Of a stretch of 64,000 bases of DNA, positions 1-10,450 are shown piece by piece (position 1 is the first letter of the stretch; each line of letters begins with the position of its first letter). The notes below the pieces were generated by a model. That model saw nothing but the letters and a program-made list of their open reading frames with translations, was not told the DNA's origin and did not search any database. Source of the stretch: Begonia masoniana (lineage: Eukaryota > Streptophyta > Magnoliopsida > Cucurbitales > Begoniaceae); assembly GCA_022432975.1 (NCBI GenBank), contig CM039511.1, positions 48,246,902 through 48,310,901 on the forward strand, given 5' to 3'. The position numbers were made by a program, and so were the translations under genes.

Positions 1-1047
1 ATGGATAACTTAGGTTCTAACCACAAGTCATGTAACACTCAACCTCATTTGCTTGATACGTTCAACTATTTTAGAACAAATCGATTGAAGTGAAGTTTCT
101 AATGCTTCATCAAGCGCATTACTAAGTCTTAGTTTCGCGTCCATGAAGGTTGTTGGGTTCTCAATACACGTCGTTCTCATCACTTCAAGTTAAAACCTTA
201 AAAGTGAAATGGATAACTTAGGTTCTAACCACAAGTCATGTAACACTCAACCTTATTTGCTTGATACGTTCAACTCTTTTGGAACAAATCGATTGAAGTG
301 AGATTTCTAATGCTTCTTTAAGCGCATTACTAAGTCTTAGTTTCGCGTCCATGAAGGATGTTGGGTCCTCAATACACGTCCTTCTCATCACTTCAAGTTA
401 AAAACTTGAATGTGAAATGGATAACTTTGGGTCTAACCACAAGTCATGTAACACTCAACCTCATTTGCTTGATACGTTCAACTCTTTTGTAAGAAATCGA
501 TTGAAGTGAAGTTTCTACTGCTTCATCAATCGCATTACTAAGTCTTATATCCGCGTCCATGAAGGTTGTTGGGTCCACAATACACGTCGTTCTCATCACT
601 TCAAGTTAAAACCTTGAATGTGAAATGGAAAACTTAGGTTCTAACCACAAGTCATGTAACACTCAACCTCATTTGCTTGATACGTTCAACTATTTTGAAA
701 CAATTCGATTGAAGTGAGGTTTCTAATGCTTCATCAAGCGCATTACTAAGTCGTATTTTCGCGTCCATGAAGGTTGTTGGGTCCTCAATACACGTCGTTA
801 TCATCACATCAAGTTAAAACCTTGAAAGTGAAATGGATAACTTAGGTTCTAACCACAAGTCATGTAACACTCAACCTCATTTGCTTGATACGTTCAACTT
901 TTTTGTAACAAATGGATTGAAGTGAAGTTTCTAATGCTTTATCAACCGCATTACTAAGTCGTAGATTCGCGTCCATGAACCCTGTTGGGTCCTCAATACA
1001 CGTCCTCCTCATCACTTCAAGTTAAAACCTTGAAAGTGAAATGGATA
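1..1047 (-). repeat. 208-bp satellite array, minus-oriented block
   Basis: About five tandem copies of the window's main satellite, read on the minus strand relative to all other blocks. On the plus strand each copy contains the reverse complement of the consensus, for example AACTTAGGTTCTAACC and TTGATACGTTCAACT. Copies differ by scattered substitutions and keep the 208-bp spacing. The block runs off the left edge and ends in a direct switch to plus-oriented monomers at about 1047. No coding function is supported. Confidence 0.95.
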
Positions 1048-4000
1048 GAATTAGAAACTTCACTTCAATCGATTTGTTCCAAAAGAGTTGAACTTATCAA
1101 ATAAATGAGGTTGAGTGTTACATGACTTGTGGTTAGAACCTAAGTTATCCAATTCACATTCAAGGTTTTAACTTGAAGTGATGAGAACGACGTGTATTGA
1201 AGACCAAACAATCTTCTTGGACGCGAAACTAAGACTTAGTAATGCGCTTGATGAAGCATTATAAGCTTCACTTCAATCGATTTGTTCCATAAGAGTGGAA
1301 CGTATCAAGCAAATGAGGTTGAGTGTTACATGACTTGTGGTTAGAACCTAAGATATCCATTTCACTTTCAAGGTTTTAACTTGAAGTGATGAGAACGACG
1401 TGTATTGAGGACCAAACAACCTTCGTGGACGCGAAACTAAGACTTAGTAATGCGCTTGATGAAGCATTAGAAACTTCACTTCAATCAATTTGTTTCAAAT
1501 GAGTTGAACGTACCAAGCAAATAAGGTTGAGTGTTACATGACTTGTGGTTAGAACCTAATTTATCGATTTCACTTACAAGGTTTTAACTTGAAGTGATGA
1601 GAACGACGTGTATTGAGGACCCAGCAACCTTTATGGACGCGAAACTAAGACTTAGTATTGCGCTTGATGAAGCATTATAAACTTCACTTCAATCGATTTG
1701 TTCCAAAAGAGTGGAACGTATCAAGCAAATGAGGTTTAGTGTTACATGACTTGTGGTTAGAACATAAGTTATCCAATTCACATTCAAGGTTTTCACTTGA
1801 AGTTATGAGAACGACGTGTATTGAGGACCCAACAAAATTCACGGACGCGACACAAAAACTTAGTAATGCGCTTGATGAAGCATTAGAAACTTCACTTCAA
1901 TCGATTTGTTCCAAAAGAGTTGAACGTATCAAGCAAATGAGGTTGAGTGTTACATGACTTGTGGTTAGAACCTAAGTTAACGATTTCACTTTCAAGGTTT
2001 TAACTTGAAGTGATGAGAACGATTTGTATTGATGACCAAACAACCTTCATGAACGCGAAACTAAGACTTAGCAATGCGCTTGATGAAGCATTAGAAACTT
2101 CACTTCAATCGATTTGCTCCAAAAGAGTTGAACGTATCAAGAAAATGAGGTTGAGTGTTACATGACTTGTGGTTAGAACCTAAGTTATCGATTTCACTTT
2201 CAAGGTTTTAACTTGAAGTGATCAGAACGACGTGTATTGAGGACCCAACAACCTTTATGGACGCGAAACTAAGACTTAGTAATGCGCTTGATGAAGCATT
2301 ATAAACTTCACTTCAATCGATTTGTTCCAAAAGATTTGAACGTATAAAGCAAATGAGGTTGAGTGTTACATGACTTGTGGTTAGAACCTAAGTTATCGAT
2401 TTCACTTATAAGGTTTTAACTTGAAGTGATGAGAACGACGTGTATTAAGGACCCAACAACCTTCATGGACGCGAAACTAAGACTTAGTAATGCGCTTGAT
2501 GAATCATTAGAAACTTCACTTCAATCGATTTGTTCCAAAAGAGTTGAACGTATCAAGCAAATGAGGTTGAGTGTTACATGACTTGTGGTTAGAACCTAAG
2601 TTATCCATTTCACATTCAAGGTTTTAACTTGAAGTGATGAGAACGACGTGTATTGAGGACACAACAACCTTCATGGACACGAAACTAAGACTTAATAATG
2701 CGATTGATGAAGCATTAGAAACTTCACTTCAATCGATTTGTTACAAAAGAGTTGAACATATCAAGCAAATGAGGTTGAGTGTTACATGACTTGAACCTAC
2801 GTTATCCATTTCATTTTCAAGGTTTTAACTTGAAGTGATGAGAACGACGTGTATTGAGGACCCAATATCCTTCATGGACGCGACACTAAGACTTAGTAAT
2901 GCGCTTGATAAAGCATTAGAATCTTCATTTCCATCGATTTGTTACAAAAGAGTTGAACGTATCAAGCAAATGAGGTTGAGTGTTACATGACTTGTGGTTA
3001 GAACCTAAGTTATCCATTTCACATTCAAGGTTTTAACTTGAAGTGATGAGAACGACGTGTATTGAGGACCCAACAACCTTCATGGACACGAAACTAAGAC
3101 TTAATAATGCGATTGATGAAGCATTAGAAACTTCACTTCAATCGATTGTTACAAAAGAGTTGAACGTATCAAGCAAATGAGGTTGAGTGTTACATGACTT
3201 GAACCTACGTTATCCATTTCATTTTCAAGGTTTTAACTTGAAGTGATGAGAACGACGGGTATTGAGGACCCAATATCCTTCATGGACGCGACACTAAGAC
3301 TTAGTAATGCGCTTGATAAAGCATTAGAATCTTCATTTCCATCGATTTGTTACAAAAGAGTTGAACGTATCAAGCAAATGAGGTTGAGTGTTACATGACT
3401 TGTGGTTAGAACCTACGTTATCCATTTCACTTTCAAGGTTTTAAATTGAAGTGATGAGAACGACGTGTATTGAGGACCCAACAACCTTCATGGACGCGAA
3501 ACTAAGACTTAGTAATGCGCTTGATGAATCATTAGAAACTTCACTTCAATGAATTTGTTCCAAAAGAGTTGAACGTATCAAGCAAATGAGATTGAGTGTT
3601 ACATGACTTGTGGTTAGAACCTAAGTTATCCATTTCACATTCAAGGTTTTAACTTGAAGTTATGAGAACGACGTGTATTGAGGACCCAACAACCTTCATG
3701 GACACGAAACTATGACTTAGTAATGCGCTTGATGAAGCATTAGAAACTTCACTTCAATCGATTTGTTCCAAAAGTGTTGAACGTATCAAGCAAATGAGGT
3801 TGAGTGTTACATGACTTGTGGTTAGAACCAAAGTTATCCATTTCACATTCAAGGTTTCAATTTGAAGTGATGAGAACGACGTGTATTGAGGACCCAACAA
3901 CCTTCTTGGACGCGAAACTAAAACTTAGTAATGCGCTTGATGAACCATTAGAAACTTCACTTCAATCGATTTGTTCCAAAAGAGTTGAACGTATCAAGCA

Positions 4001-4730
4001 AATGAGGTTGAGTGTTACATGACTTGTGGTTGGAACCTAAGTTATCCATTTTACTTTCAAGGTTTTAACTTGAAGTGATGATAACGACGTGTATTGAGGA
4101 CCCAACAGCCTTCATGGACGCGAAACTACGACTTAGTAATGCGGTTGATGAAGCATTAGAAACTTCACTTCAATCCATTTGTTACAAAAGAGTTGAACGT
4201 ATCAAGCAAATGAGGTTGAGTGTTACATGACTTGTGATTAGAACCTAAGTTATCCATTTCACTTTCAAGGTTTTAACTTGAAGTGATGATAACGACGTGT
4301 ATTGAGGACCCAACAACCTTCATGGACGCGAAACTACGACTTAGTAATGCGCTTGATGAAGCATTAGAAACCTCACTTCAATCGAATTGTTTCAAAATAG
4401 TTGAACGTAACAAGCAAATGAGGTTGAGTGTTACATGACTTGTGGTTAGAACCTAAGTTTTCCATTTCACATTCAAGGTTTTAACTTGAAGTGATTAGAA
4501 CGACGTGTATTGTGGACCCAACAACCTTCATGGACGCGGATATAAGACTTAGTAATGCGATTGATGAAGCATTAGAAACTTCACTTCAATCGATTTCTTA
4601 CAAAAGAGTTGAACGTATCAAGCAAATGAGGTTGAGTGTTACATGACTTGTGGTTAGAATCTAAGTTATCCAATTCACATTCAAGGTTTTAACTTGAAGT
4701 GATGAGAACGACGTGTATTGAGGACCCAAC
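1048..4730 (+). repeat. 208-bp satellite array, plus-oriented
   Basis: About 17.7 monomers in plus orientation. If the monomer is phased to start at GTTGAACGTATC, the consensus length is 208 bp, measured between successive copies. Variation is mostly single substitutions. A few copies have short deletions, for example the loss of GTGGTTAG near 2790 and 3198. The block is cut at 4730 by element A. Reading frames here are read-through of the repeat: 208 is not a multiple of 3, so the frame changes in each monomer. Confidence 0.95.
2587..3400 (+). repeat. Dimeric higher-order repeat, two copies
   Basis: Two monomers are repeated as a unit of about 408 bp. Both copies carry the same 8-bp deletion that turns CTTGTGGTTAGAACC into CTTGAACC (near 2790 and 3198), the same ACGAAACTAAGACTTAATAATGCGATTG variant cluster split over adjacent positions, and the same TTCATTTCCATCG change. 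This is a recent local tandem duplication of two monomers. Confidence 0.8.
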
Positions 4731-5412
4731 TGATGTGATCCAGGTTCAGACCCAGTCAAAGCTCAAGAATAAGGATCCAATTGAAGATATGGCTGAACCA
4801 ATAACGAGAGCAAAGGCGAAGCGGATAAAGGAGCAGATGAGCAATTTGGTCTATCAGATCCTACCTCAAGAAGGAACTTGCGTTTTGAACCAAGAACCAG
4901 AGCTTGTTCCCATAATCCAAGCTGTTTTGGGATGATGTTTATGTCATTGTCGTTTTATTAATTTAGTTAATTCGATTGTCGTTTTTAGGGTTTAAAAAGT
5001 ACTTGTCCTATTTGTCATTATTTTAGCAATTGTCATTATTTTTAATAAATAGTTACAAAGACAGGATAGTAATTTTGTTCTTGAAACCCTAGCATGAAGG
5101 GGTGTTTCATGCCTATAAATTCATTCTTAGTTGAACAAAAAAGGGGATTCAGGTTTAATCTAATTGTGAGAGAATTTCTCTTAGTTTCTTGAAGAAACTC
5201 CGAACTTATCAAGGTTCTCCTTGTGGCGTTGAAAATCTGACTTATCAAACGAACAGGCATATTCGTTTGTGGCGTCTTCCTTATTCCAAGGTTCAGATCT
5301 GTATAGATTTCGGGTCAAGGATTTCCTCTTCGAACTTGTAGATTCTGGGTTAGCGACGACGCCAATATTTTGATCGTGGGTCACCGTCACATCGTTGGCG
5401 TGGTTCGCATCA
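4731..5412 (+). repeat. Element A 5' LTR (682 bp)
   Basis: It begins TGATGTGATCC, ends CGCATCA, and pairs with 14506-15187. A TATA box (CTATAAAT) lies at 5113-5120 and is the likely promoter. The first part is open in the same frame as the end of the element's ORF and encodes an EPITRAKAKR motif at about 4796-4825, the same place where the other gypsy families here carry TRARAK. As the 5' copy it is promoter DNA; the coding use belongs to the 3' copy. Confidence 0.93.
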
Positions 5413-5414
5413 TT

Positions 5415-5425
5415 TGGTATCAGAG
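5415..5425 (+). other. Element A primer-binding site
   Basis: TGGTATCAGAG starts two bases after the LTR end. It is complementary to the 3' end of plant initiator-methionine tRNA, the usual primer for minus-strand cDNA in Ty3/gypsy elements. Confidence 0.9.
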
Positions 5426-6756
5426 ACAAATCGAGTTCGTCAGGTTCTATCCCTCCTTTCCGTTTTGTTTTGTTTCAGAAATTTTGTTCTTGAGTCTTGA
5501 AATCTGTTTCAATTTGTCTCGTTGATTCGCTATTCAAATATGCATCAAACGAAAACATTGTCTTCATATGAATCATAGAACGTTGTGTTAGCTTTCCGAT
5601 CTGTGTTGAAACGTCAAAATCGGATCTTGTTTGCCTATTCAAATTTACATTTTTGTAAGTGTCGTCGATTTCGTTCCGGTGTACTCGAATCTGGTTAAAA
5701 CCATTTTAAATCATTCGAATATTTTCTAGACCTCAAACAAAATTGTCAGCATCTTATGATTTTTGAATTAGCATTTGATCTTTCCGATCTGTATTGAAAC
5801 GTCAAAATCGGATCTTGTTTGCTTATTCAAAAGTGAAATTTTGTAACTGTCAAGGATTGGTGATGCTCAAAAGTTTTTTGCAGTTTTCATCTTGATAACG
5901 ATTCCGATTGCGAAATTATTATTCTTTAAGTTGTTAGATGAGATTTTTATCTTTCCAAATCATACCTGAACGTAAAATTCCGATTTGGTTTGGGCACTAA
6001 AACGTTATCTACAAATTCGGTTACCAATTCTGTTACAAATTCGGTTACCAATTCGGTTACAAATTCAAAAAAAAAAATTTTTGATTCTCTAAATCTATTC
6101 AACTACCTTATCTCATTGGATTGTTCCTTTGCATCCTTATACTATTCTGATTATTTTGAGTTAGTTCTTTCATCACTAATTGTAGTGTCTGTTATTTTGG
6201 TTTGTCTTGTTTAGTTCGCCACTTGTGAACTTCCATTACTATTCGGTTAGTTTCGAAAGAAATCAAAGAGAATTCAAGTGGAAAAAGGCACGAGTGAGTG
6301 AACATATTAGAGGGTAACAGCCAATATTATTGAGTGTAAACACGAGTGCAATTGAGTGATTTTTCTTCATTTCGAGTGAAACAAGTGAGGGAGTGCTGTG
6401 AGGTCCTATATTTCTTCACCTTTTACTTTCTTATTTGTTTCGTAATTGTAGTACTTATTTTGCCATTATTTATTTATTTTTTTGTTCTTTTTATTTTGGT
6501 TTGTCGGTTTTTGTTATTGCAGGAAAACTCATTTATTACTATTTGATTAGTTTTCTTAAAAAAAAAAAAAAAAAAAAAAAATCAAGTGGAAAAGGCACGA
6601 GTGGGTGAGCATATCTAAAGGTAAAAGCCAATATTATTGAGAGCAAACACGAGTGAAATTGAGTGATTTTCCACATTTTCGAGTGAAACACGTGAGGGAG
6701 TGTTGTGAGGTCCTATTTTACTTCACCTTCTACGTTCTTGCAGAGAATACCTAACC
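5426..6756 (+). other. Element A untranslated leader with internal repeats
   Basis: About 1.3 kb between the primer site and gag, with no convincing gene. At 6005-6066 there are about five 12-bp repeats of the type AATTCGGTTACC. A roughly 310-bp stretch is duplicated in tandem: 6225-6534 resembles 6535-6750, and both copies contain CACGAGTG boxes and a GTGAGGGAGTG motif followed by GAGGTCC. The second copy keeps the exact ACACGTGAGGGAG motif (6688-6700) found before gag in the other families; the first has AAGTG in its place. A poly-A tract lies at 6559-6582. Confidence 0.75.
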
Positions 6757-7076
6757 ATGTCCGACGCAGAAGACAACCAACGTCCAGCTAACATGCCAAA
6801 TTTACAAATGGAGGCGATCATGGGGGAGATGAGGCGGCTGATGAGACAAGGGTTCAATGAGATCAATGAGCGAATTGATCAAGTGGAACAGATTGCGACA
6901 CGAGTCCAACCCCAGGCTGGGCATAATGCACTGAGAAGAAACCAGCATAGGCAGTTCCCTATGGAAGAGATCGATGAAATTGATGAGAGAAACTTGGAGG
7001 ATGATCTTGATAGGGTGTCCGTGGGTAGTCGTGGAAGACATGGAAATGACCGCGCAAGACAAGACCGAGGCCGACT
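6757..7076 (+). pseudogene. Element A gag, N-terminal part, interrupted
   Basis: An ATG-led frame of about 107 codons starting MSDAEDNQRP, with a charged, coiled-coil-like segment (residues about 15-50, MRRLMRQGFNEINERIDQVE) and an acidic/basic linker. This is the usual shape of gypsy Gag N-termini and is comparable to the gag start of element C. The frame is broken at 7076 by the TRIM-bounded composite. After one copy of the CGACT target duplication, the sequence resumes at 13217 with TGATTATAATTTGGG. The ATG lies about 55 bases after the shared leader motif, which supports this start. Confidence 0.75.
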
Positions 7077-7599
7077 TGATACGTCCCACATCGGAAATGG
7101 AGTGTCTCCTGGCACAGGATATAAGGGCAGGGTCAAACCTCCCCCCTTAAGTGCGCTTTTGGGTGGAGTTAGGGTTCTGTGCCTTATCATTTGGTATCAG
7201 AGCCACCATCTCTGTTCTCCGGTGTCGCTTGAGGTTCGACAGATTGCCGACCGAGGCGGTCGGGTCTCAAGGGGGTGGGGATGATACGTCCCACATCGGA
7301 AATGGAGTGTCTCCTAGCACAGGATATAAGGGCAGGGTCAAACCTCCCCCCTTAAGTGCGCTTTTGGGTGGAGTTAGGGTTCTGTGCCTTATCATTTGGT
7401 ATCAGAGCCACCATCTCTGTTCTCCGGTGTCGCTTGAGGTTCGACAGATTGCCGACCGAGGCGGTCGGGTCTCAAGGGGGTGGGGATGATACATCCCACA
7501 TCGGAAATGGAGTGTCTCCTGGCACAGGATATAAGGGCAGGGTCAAACCTCCCCCCTTAAGTGCGCTTTTGGGTGGAGTTAGGGTTCTGTGCCTTATCA
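7077..7599 (+). mobile_element. TRIM cluster, three LTRs in tandem (left end)
   Basis: Three 113-bp LTRs at 7077-7189, 7282-7394 and 7487-7599, separated by 92-bp internal segments, giving a 205-bp period. The LTR starts TGATACGTCCCACATCGG, has an ATATAAGGG TATA-like box, and ends GCCTTATCA. Each internal segment starts TTTGGTATCAGAGCC (initiator-Met primer site) and ends with a purine-rich CAAGGGGGTGGGGA tract before the next LTR. This is a terminal-repeat retrotransposon in miniature with no coding capacity. The copies are almost identical. Open frames across it are not genes. Confidence 0.88.
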
Positions 7600-8969
7600 T
7601 TCACGTGACATCGAGTATGAAAAATATTCTCTCTTTGCTGTTCTTTGTCATCTCCATTGACTTGTGAAGCAAGAGCTCGACGAACTACTAAAATTTCTCC
7701 TTCTACAGCATACTCTATTCCTTCATTATCTTTGTTGTCATCCTCTAATTCCGGTGTCATAGTCTCCTCTTCACTCTCACTAGCTATCTCTCCATCTTCT
7801 TGCAATAACATTACGCGCCTATTGGGACATTCCGAGGCTATGTGACCTAAACCCAAACACTTGTAGCATTTAATATCCCGACTTCTACTAGATTGGCCCC
7901 CATCTTTAGGTGCTGATTTAGGCACTTCTTTTTTAAACCTAGGTTGCTCAGAATTAGGTTTAGAGTTGAGTTTGTCGCCTTTGTAGTCCCTACTCCAACT
8001 TGGCCTCACACTTGATCCCACAATGTTCTTTGTTGCCCCTTTAAATTTGAGTTGTCGCTCTACCAAGATAGCCTTGTGTACTAAATCTTCCAACTCCACA
8101 AAATGATGCAACTCCACTACGTGTGCTATATCCTTGTGTAATCCATTCAGAAATCGTGCCATGGTAACCTCTCTGTCTTCCTCAATATCTAATCTGGTCA
8201 TAATAGTCTCCATCTCTTTGTGATAATCTTCGACTGTTCTAGACCCTTGAAACAGCCCTTGCAACTTGCGATGTAGGTCTCTATAATAATGATCAGGAAC
8301 AAACCGTTTTCTCATCAGACTTTTCAACTCATTCCAAGTCTCCACAGGTCTTTCCCCATTCCTCCTCCGAGATGACACCAATTGATCCCACCAAGATATT
8401 GCATAGTCACAAAATTCAGTCACTGCCAACTTTACCTTCTTCTCCTCAGAATAGTGATGACAATCAAAAACTAACTCCATTTTCTTTTCCCACTCTAAAT
8501 AAACTTCTGGATCAGATTTACCTTGAAATGATGGAATCTTCATTTTAATACTTCCCAAGTTTCTATCAACTCTTTCCCAATTTCGAACAGCATGACCTCC
8601 TCGATGATGTCTGCGTCGTCCTCTTTGACCAACATCCCTTTCAATGTATCCTTGCTCATAGTCAAGTTCATCATTGTATCCAACATAATCTCCATCATCC
8701 ATGTAATCATCCATATCAGCCGCCCTCACATTTTCATGTCCATTTCCCCTTGCTCGTCTAGGTTCATTTCGTGGTCCAACAATTCGTTCTCTCCTAACTT
8801 CTTCCATCGTTTCTCTCCATCCTGTCATTTCTTCCATCATCCTTGCGAATTGTTGTTGCATTGCTCTCAAAGTTGTTTGTATATCGATATGCTGCCTCTG
8901 ATTTTCTTGACTAATATTCTCTTCTCTTCCTCCATTTACCCCATGTGCTTCTGATTGATTTCCTGACAT
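7600..8969 (-). pseudogene. Element B gag, 3'-truncated by the TRIM junction
   Basis: A minus-strand frame starting at the ATG at 8969 (MSGNQSEAHG). The open frame extends upstream to 9038, but only from a GTG and through leader. The order is a Gln/Met-rich coiled-coil N-terminus, an acidic/Arg linker, a capsid-like retrotransposon gag domain (IPSFQGKSDPEVYLEWEKK, then RFVPDHYYRDLHRKLQ and EDREVTMARFLNGL), a CCHC zinc knuckle (CYKCLGLGHIASEC) and an acidic tail. The frame is intact to ENIFHTRCHV, where gag should run into protease. It stops at the TRIM LTR at 7599/7600, and the protease active-site segment is absent. As Gag alone it is nearly complete. Confidence 0.88.
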
Positions 8970-9780
8970 TTTGCAATACAAACACTTGAAAAATATAATC
9001 AGAATTACGTTAATATAAACAAATGAAGCCTCACACACTCCCTCACGTGTTTACACTCAGAATAATGTGTTTCACTCTACTTTTGGCTTTTTTTTTTTAA
9101 TGATGTCTCTCTCTTGCCTTTTACCACTCTAGTATTCCCAACAATGTCCTTTAAGAACCAAAGCAAAACCCAAACTCAAGCAATAATGACCAATGTCATA
9201 ATCAAGTAAGAGAGTAGGATTTAAAGAACACAGATGATCGATGACAATTAAATTGGAAGAAGGTTTAAGCTTTAGAAATGGGTTGAAGATGTTATAATAG
9301 AAAGAAAACTAGCCACAATTCCTCAAGAAATGTAATTAAAGATGCTGCCACAATCTGTTTTTTTTTTTTTTTTTCACGAATATATAATTTCAGAAATTTT
9401 TTTTTTTTTTTTTGCACGAAAATTCTTCTTTTTTTTTTTTTTTTTTTTTTTCTTTTTGTTTTGTAGCAGCTTAATCAAGAAGTAACCAACAACAATAAAT
9501 GAATTTTGTGGCCTACAAACATAGATAGAGACAAACAGAAAATGAAAAGTCACCAACTACAAAGGAAGATTTAAGAATGGAATGTGTAAAGACAAACAGA
9601 ATATGAAAAGACACCAACAGAATATGAAAAGACACAAACAGAATATGAAAAGACACCAACACCAAAAGAAGATTGAGGAGAGGAATTTGACAATTTTTTT
9701 TTTTAAAGGAGCGATAGATTCAAACAACGATTACAAAGAAACAAAAAAAAAAAAAGATAGATAGTACCCAATTTGTAGAA
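8970..9780 (-). other. Element B leader
   Basis: Minus-strand leader between the primer site and gag. It contains the shared pre-gag module at about 9031-9130 (GAGTGGTAAAAGGCAAGAG at its start, AAACACGTGAGGGAG at its end). Poly-T tracts lie at about 9358-9374, 9399-9413 and 9430-9451, and three 21-bp repeats (CAGAATATGAAAAGACACCAA type) at 9597-9659. No gene is supported here. Confidence 0.75.
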
Positions 9781-9784
9781 CCAA

Positions 9785-9797
9785 CTCTCTGATACCA
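9785..9797 (-). other. Element B primer-binding site
   Basis: Read on the minus strand it is TGGTATCAGAGAG, three to four bases after the LTR end GTTCGCATCA, complementary to initiator-Met tRNA. Its position fixes the LTR end at 9801 and shows that the LTR here is followed by gag, as in a normal 5' end. Confidence 0.85.
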
Positions 9798-9800
9798 AAA

Positions 9801-10450
9801 TGATGCGAACCCTTTGGGTGCGAACCCTTAGAACCCTCACAAGATGGAAAAGAACCCCAGAAACTAAGAAATAGAGTAGGTGATCGAAGAGAAACCCGTA
9901 GGAAACTATGTCCTAAAGACCCCAACTCCTAAATGAAACAACAAGTTGATCAATTCTTGCTGAGTTTGGTTTGGTTCATTCAAGAACAAAGAGGAGAATA
10001 CTCTCACAATGCATTCACCAAAAATAATAGCTTCTTTTACAAAGATAAACTTGCCCCTTTTATAGTAGGCATAAAAGAAACCCTAAAATAACCTAAAAAT
10101 AGCCCAAATTCGTTTGGCCCATTAACACAAGTCTTTGGGCATGGAAAAACACTAAAAATAATAAACTTGAACTAAGAAGGCCAAATACCAAATCGGCCCA
10201 TAAAGTAATATATCTTCTCAAGCTGAATTCTCTTCATTTAAGGCTTCGATAAGTGTGTAATAACGTTGAAAACTTCCTTCTTGATTTTGAGCAATCTTTT
10301 CAACATAAAGTAAGTTTTGAATAGCCTTTTGAAATGCTTTAGCTCGAGCTCTTGTCAATGGACCTTGTGGTAGTTGTATTGAATCCTCTTTAGCCATTGA
10401 TGTATCCTCTTGATTTGCTTCTATAGAATTTCCCAAATCCACCTTTACTA
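9801..10450 (-). repeat. Element B LTR (single copy, outer edge uncertain)
   Basis: The minus-strand LTR ends GGTTCGCATCA at 9801 and has a TATA box (CTATAAAAGG) at 10056-10065. Its 5' part encodes the pol tail GPLTRARAKAFQK, with a stop at 10218, matching the coding start of the LTRs in A, C, D and E. The LTR start is not clear because a deletion has joined the RNase H region to sequence near the LTR start at about 10430-10480. The right limit given is an estimate. Only one LTR exists, and it lies between pol and gag. Confidence 0.65.

Noticed and set aside
1..1047. Possible CRISPR array from regularly spaced repeats
   Set aside because: Repeats are contiguous 208-bp monomers with no unique spacers and no cas genes; the context is a plant genome.
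5042..5429. Minus-strand ORFs in the A LTR, also at 14956-15165
   Set aside because: They lie antisense within an LTR promoter region, have no recognisable domain, and appear in both LTRs only because these are duplicates.
7151..7667. ORFs of about 100-112 codons across the TRIM LTRs (and mirrored ones at 12443-13186)
   Set aside because: They begin at GTG and repeat with the 205-bp TRIM period; the sequence is LTR, primer site and purine tract, not coding.
9582..9764. 60-codon ORF rich in KRHQQNM repeats in the B leader
   Set aside because: It is the translation of the 21-bp tandem repeat on the strand opposite to B.
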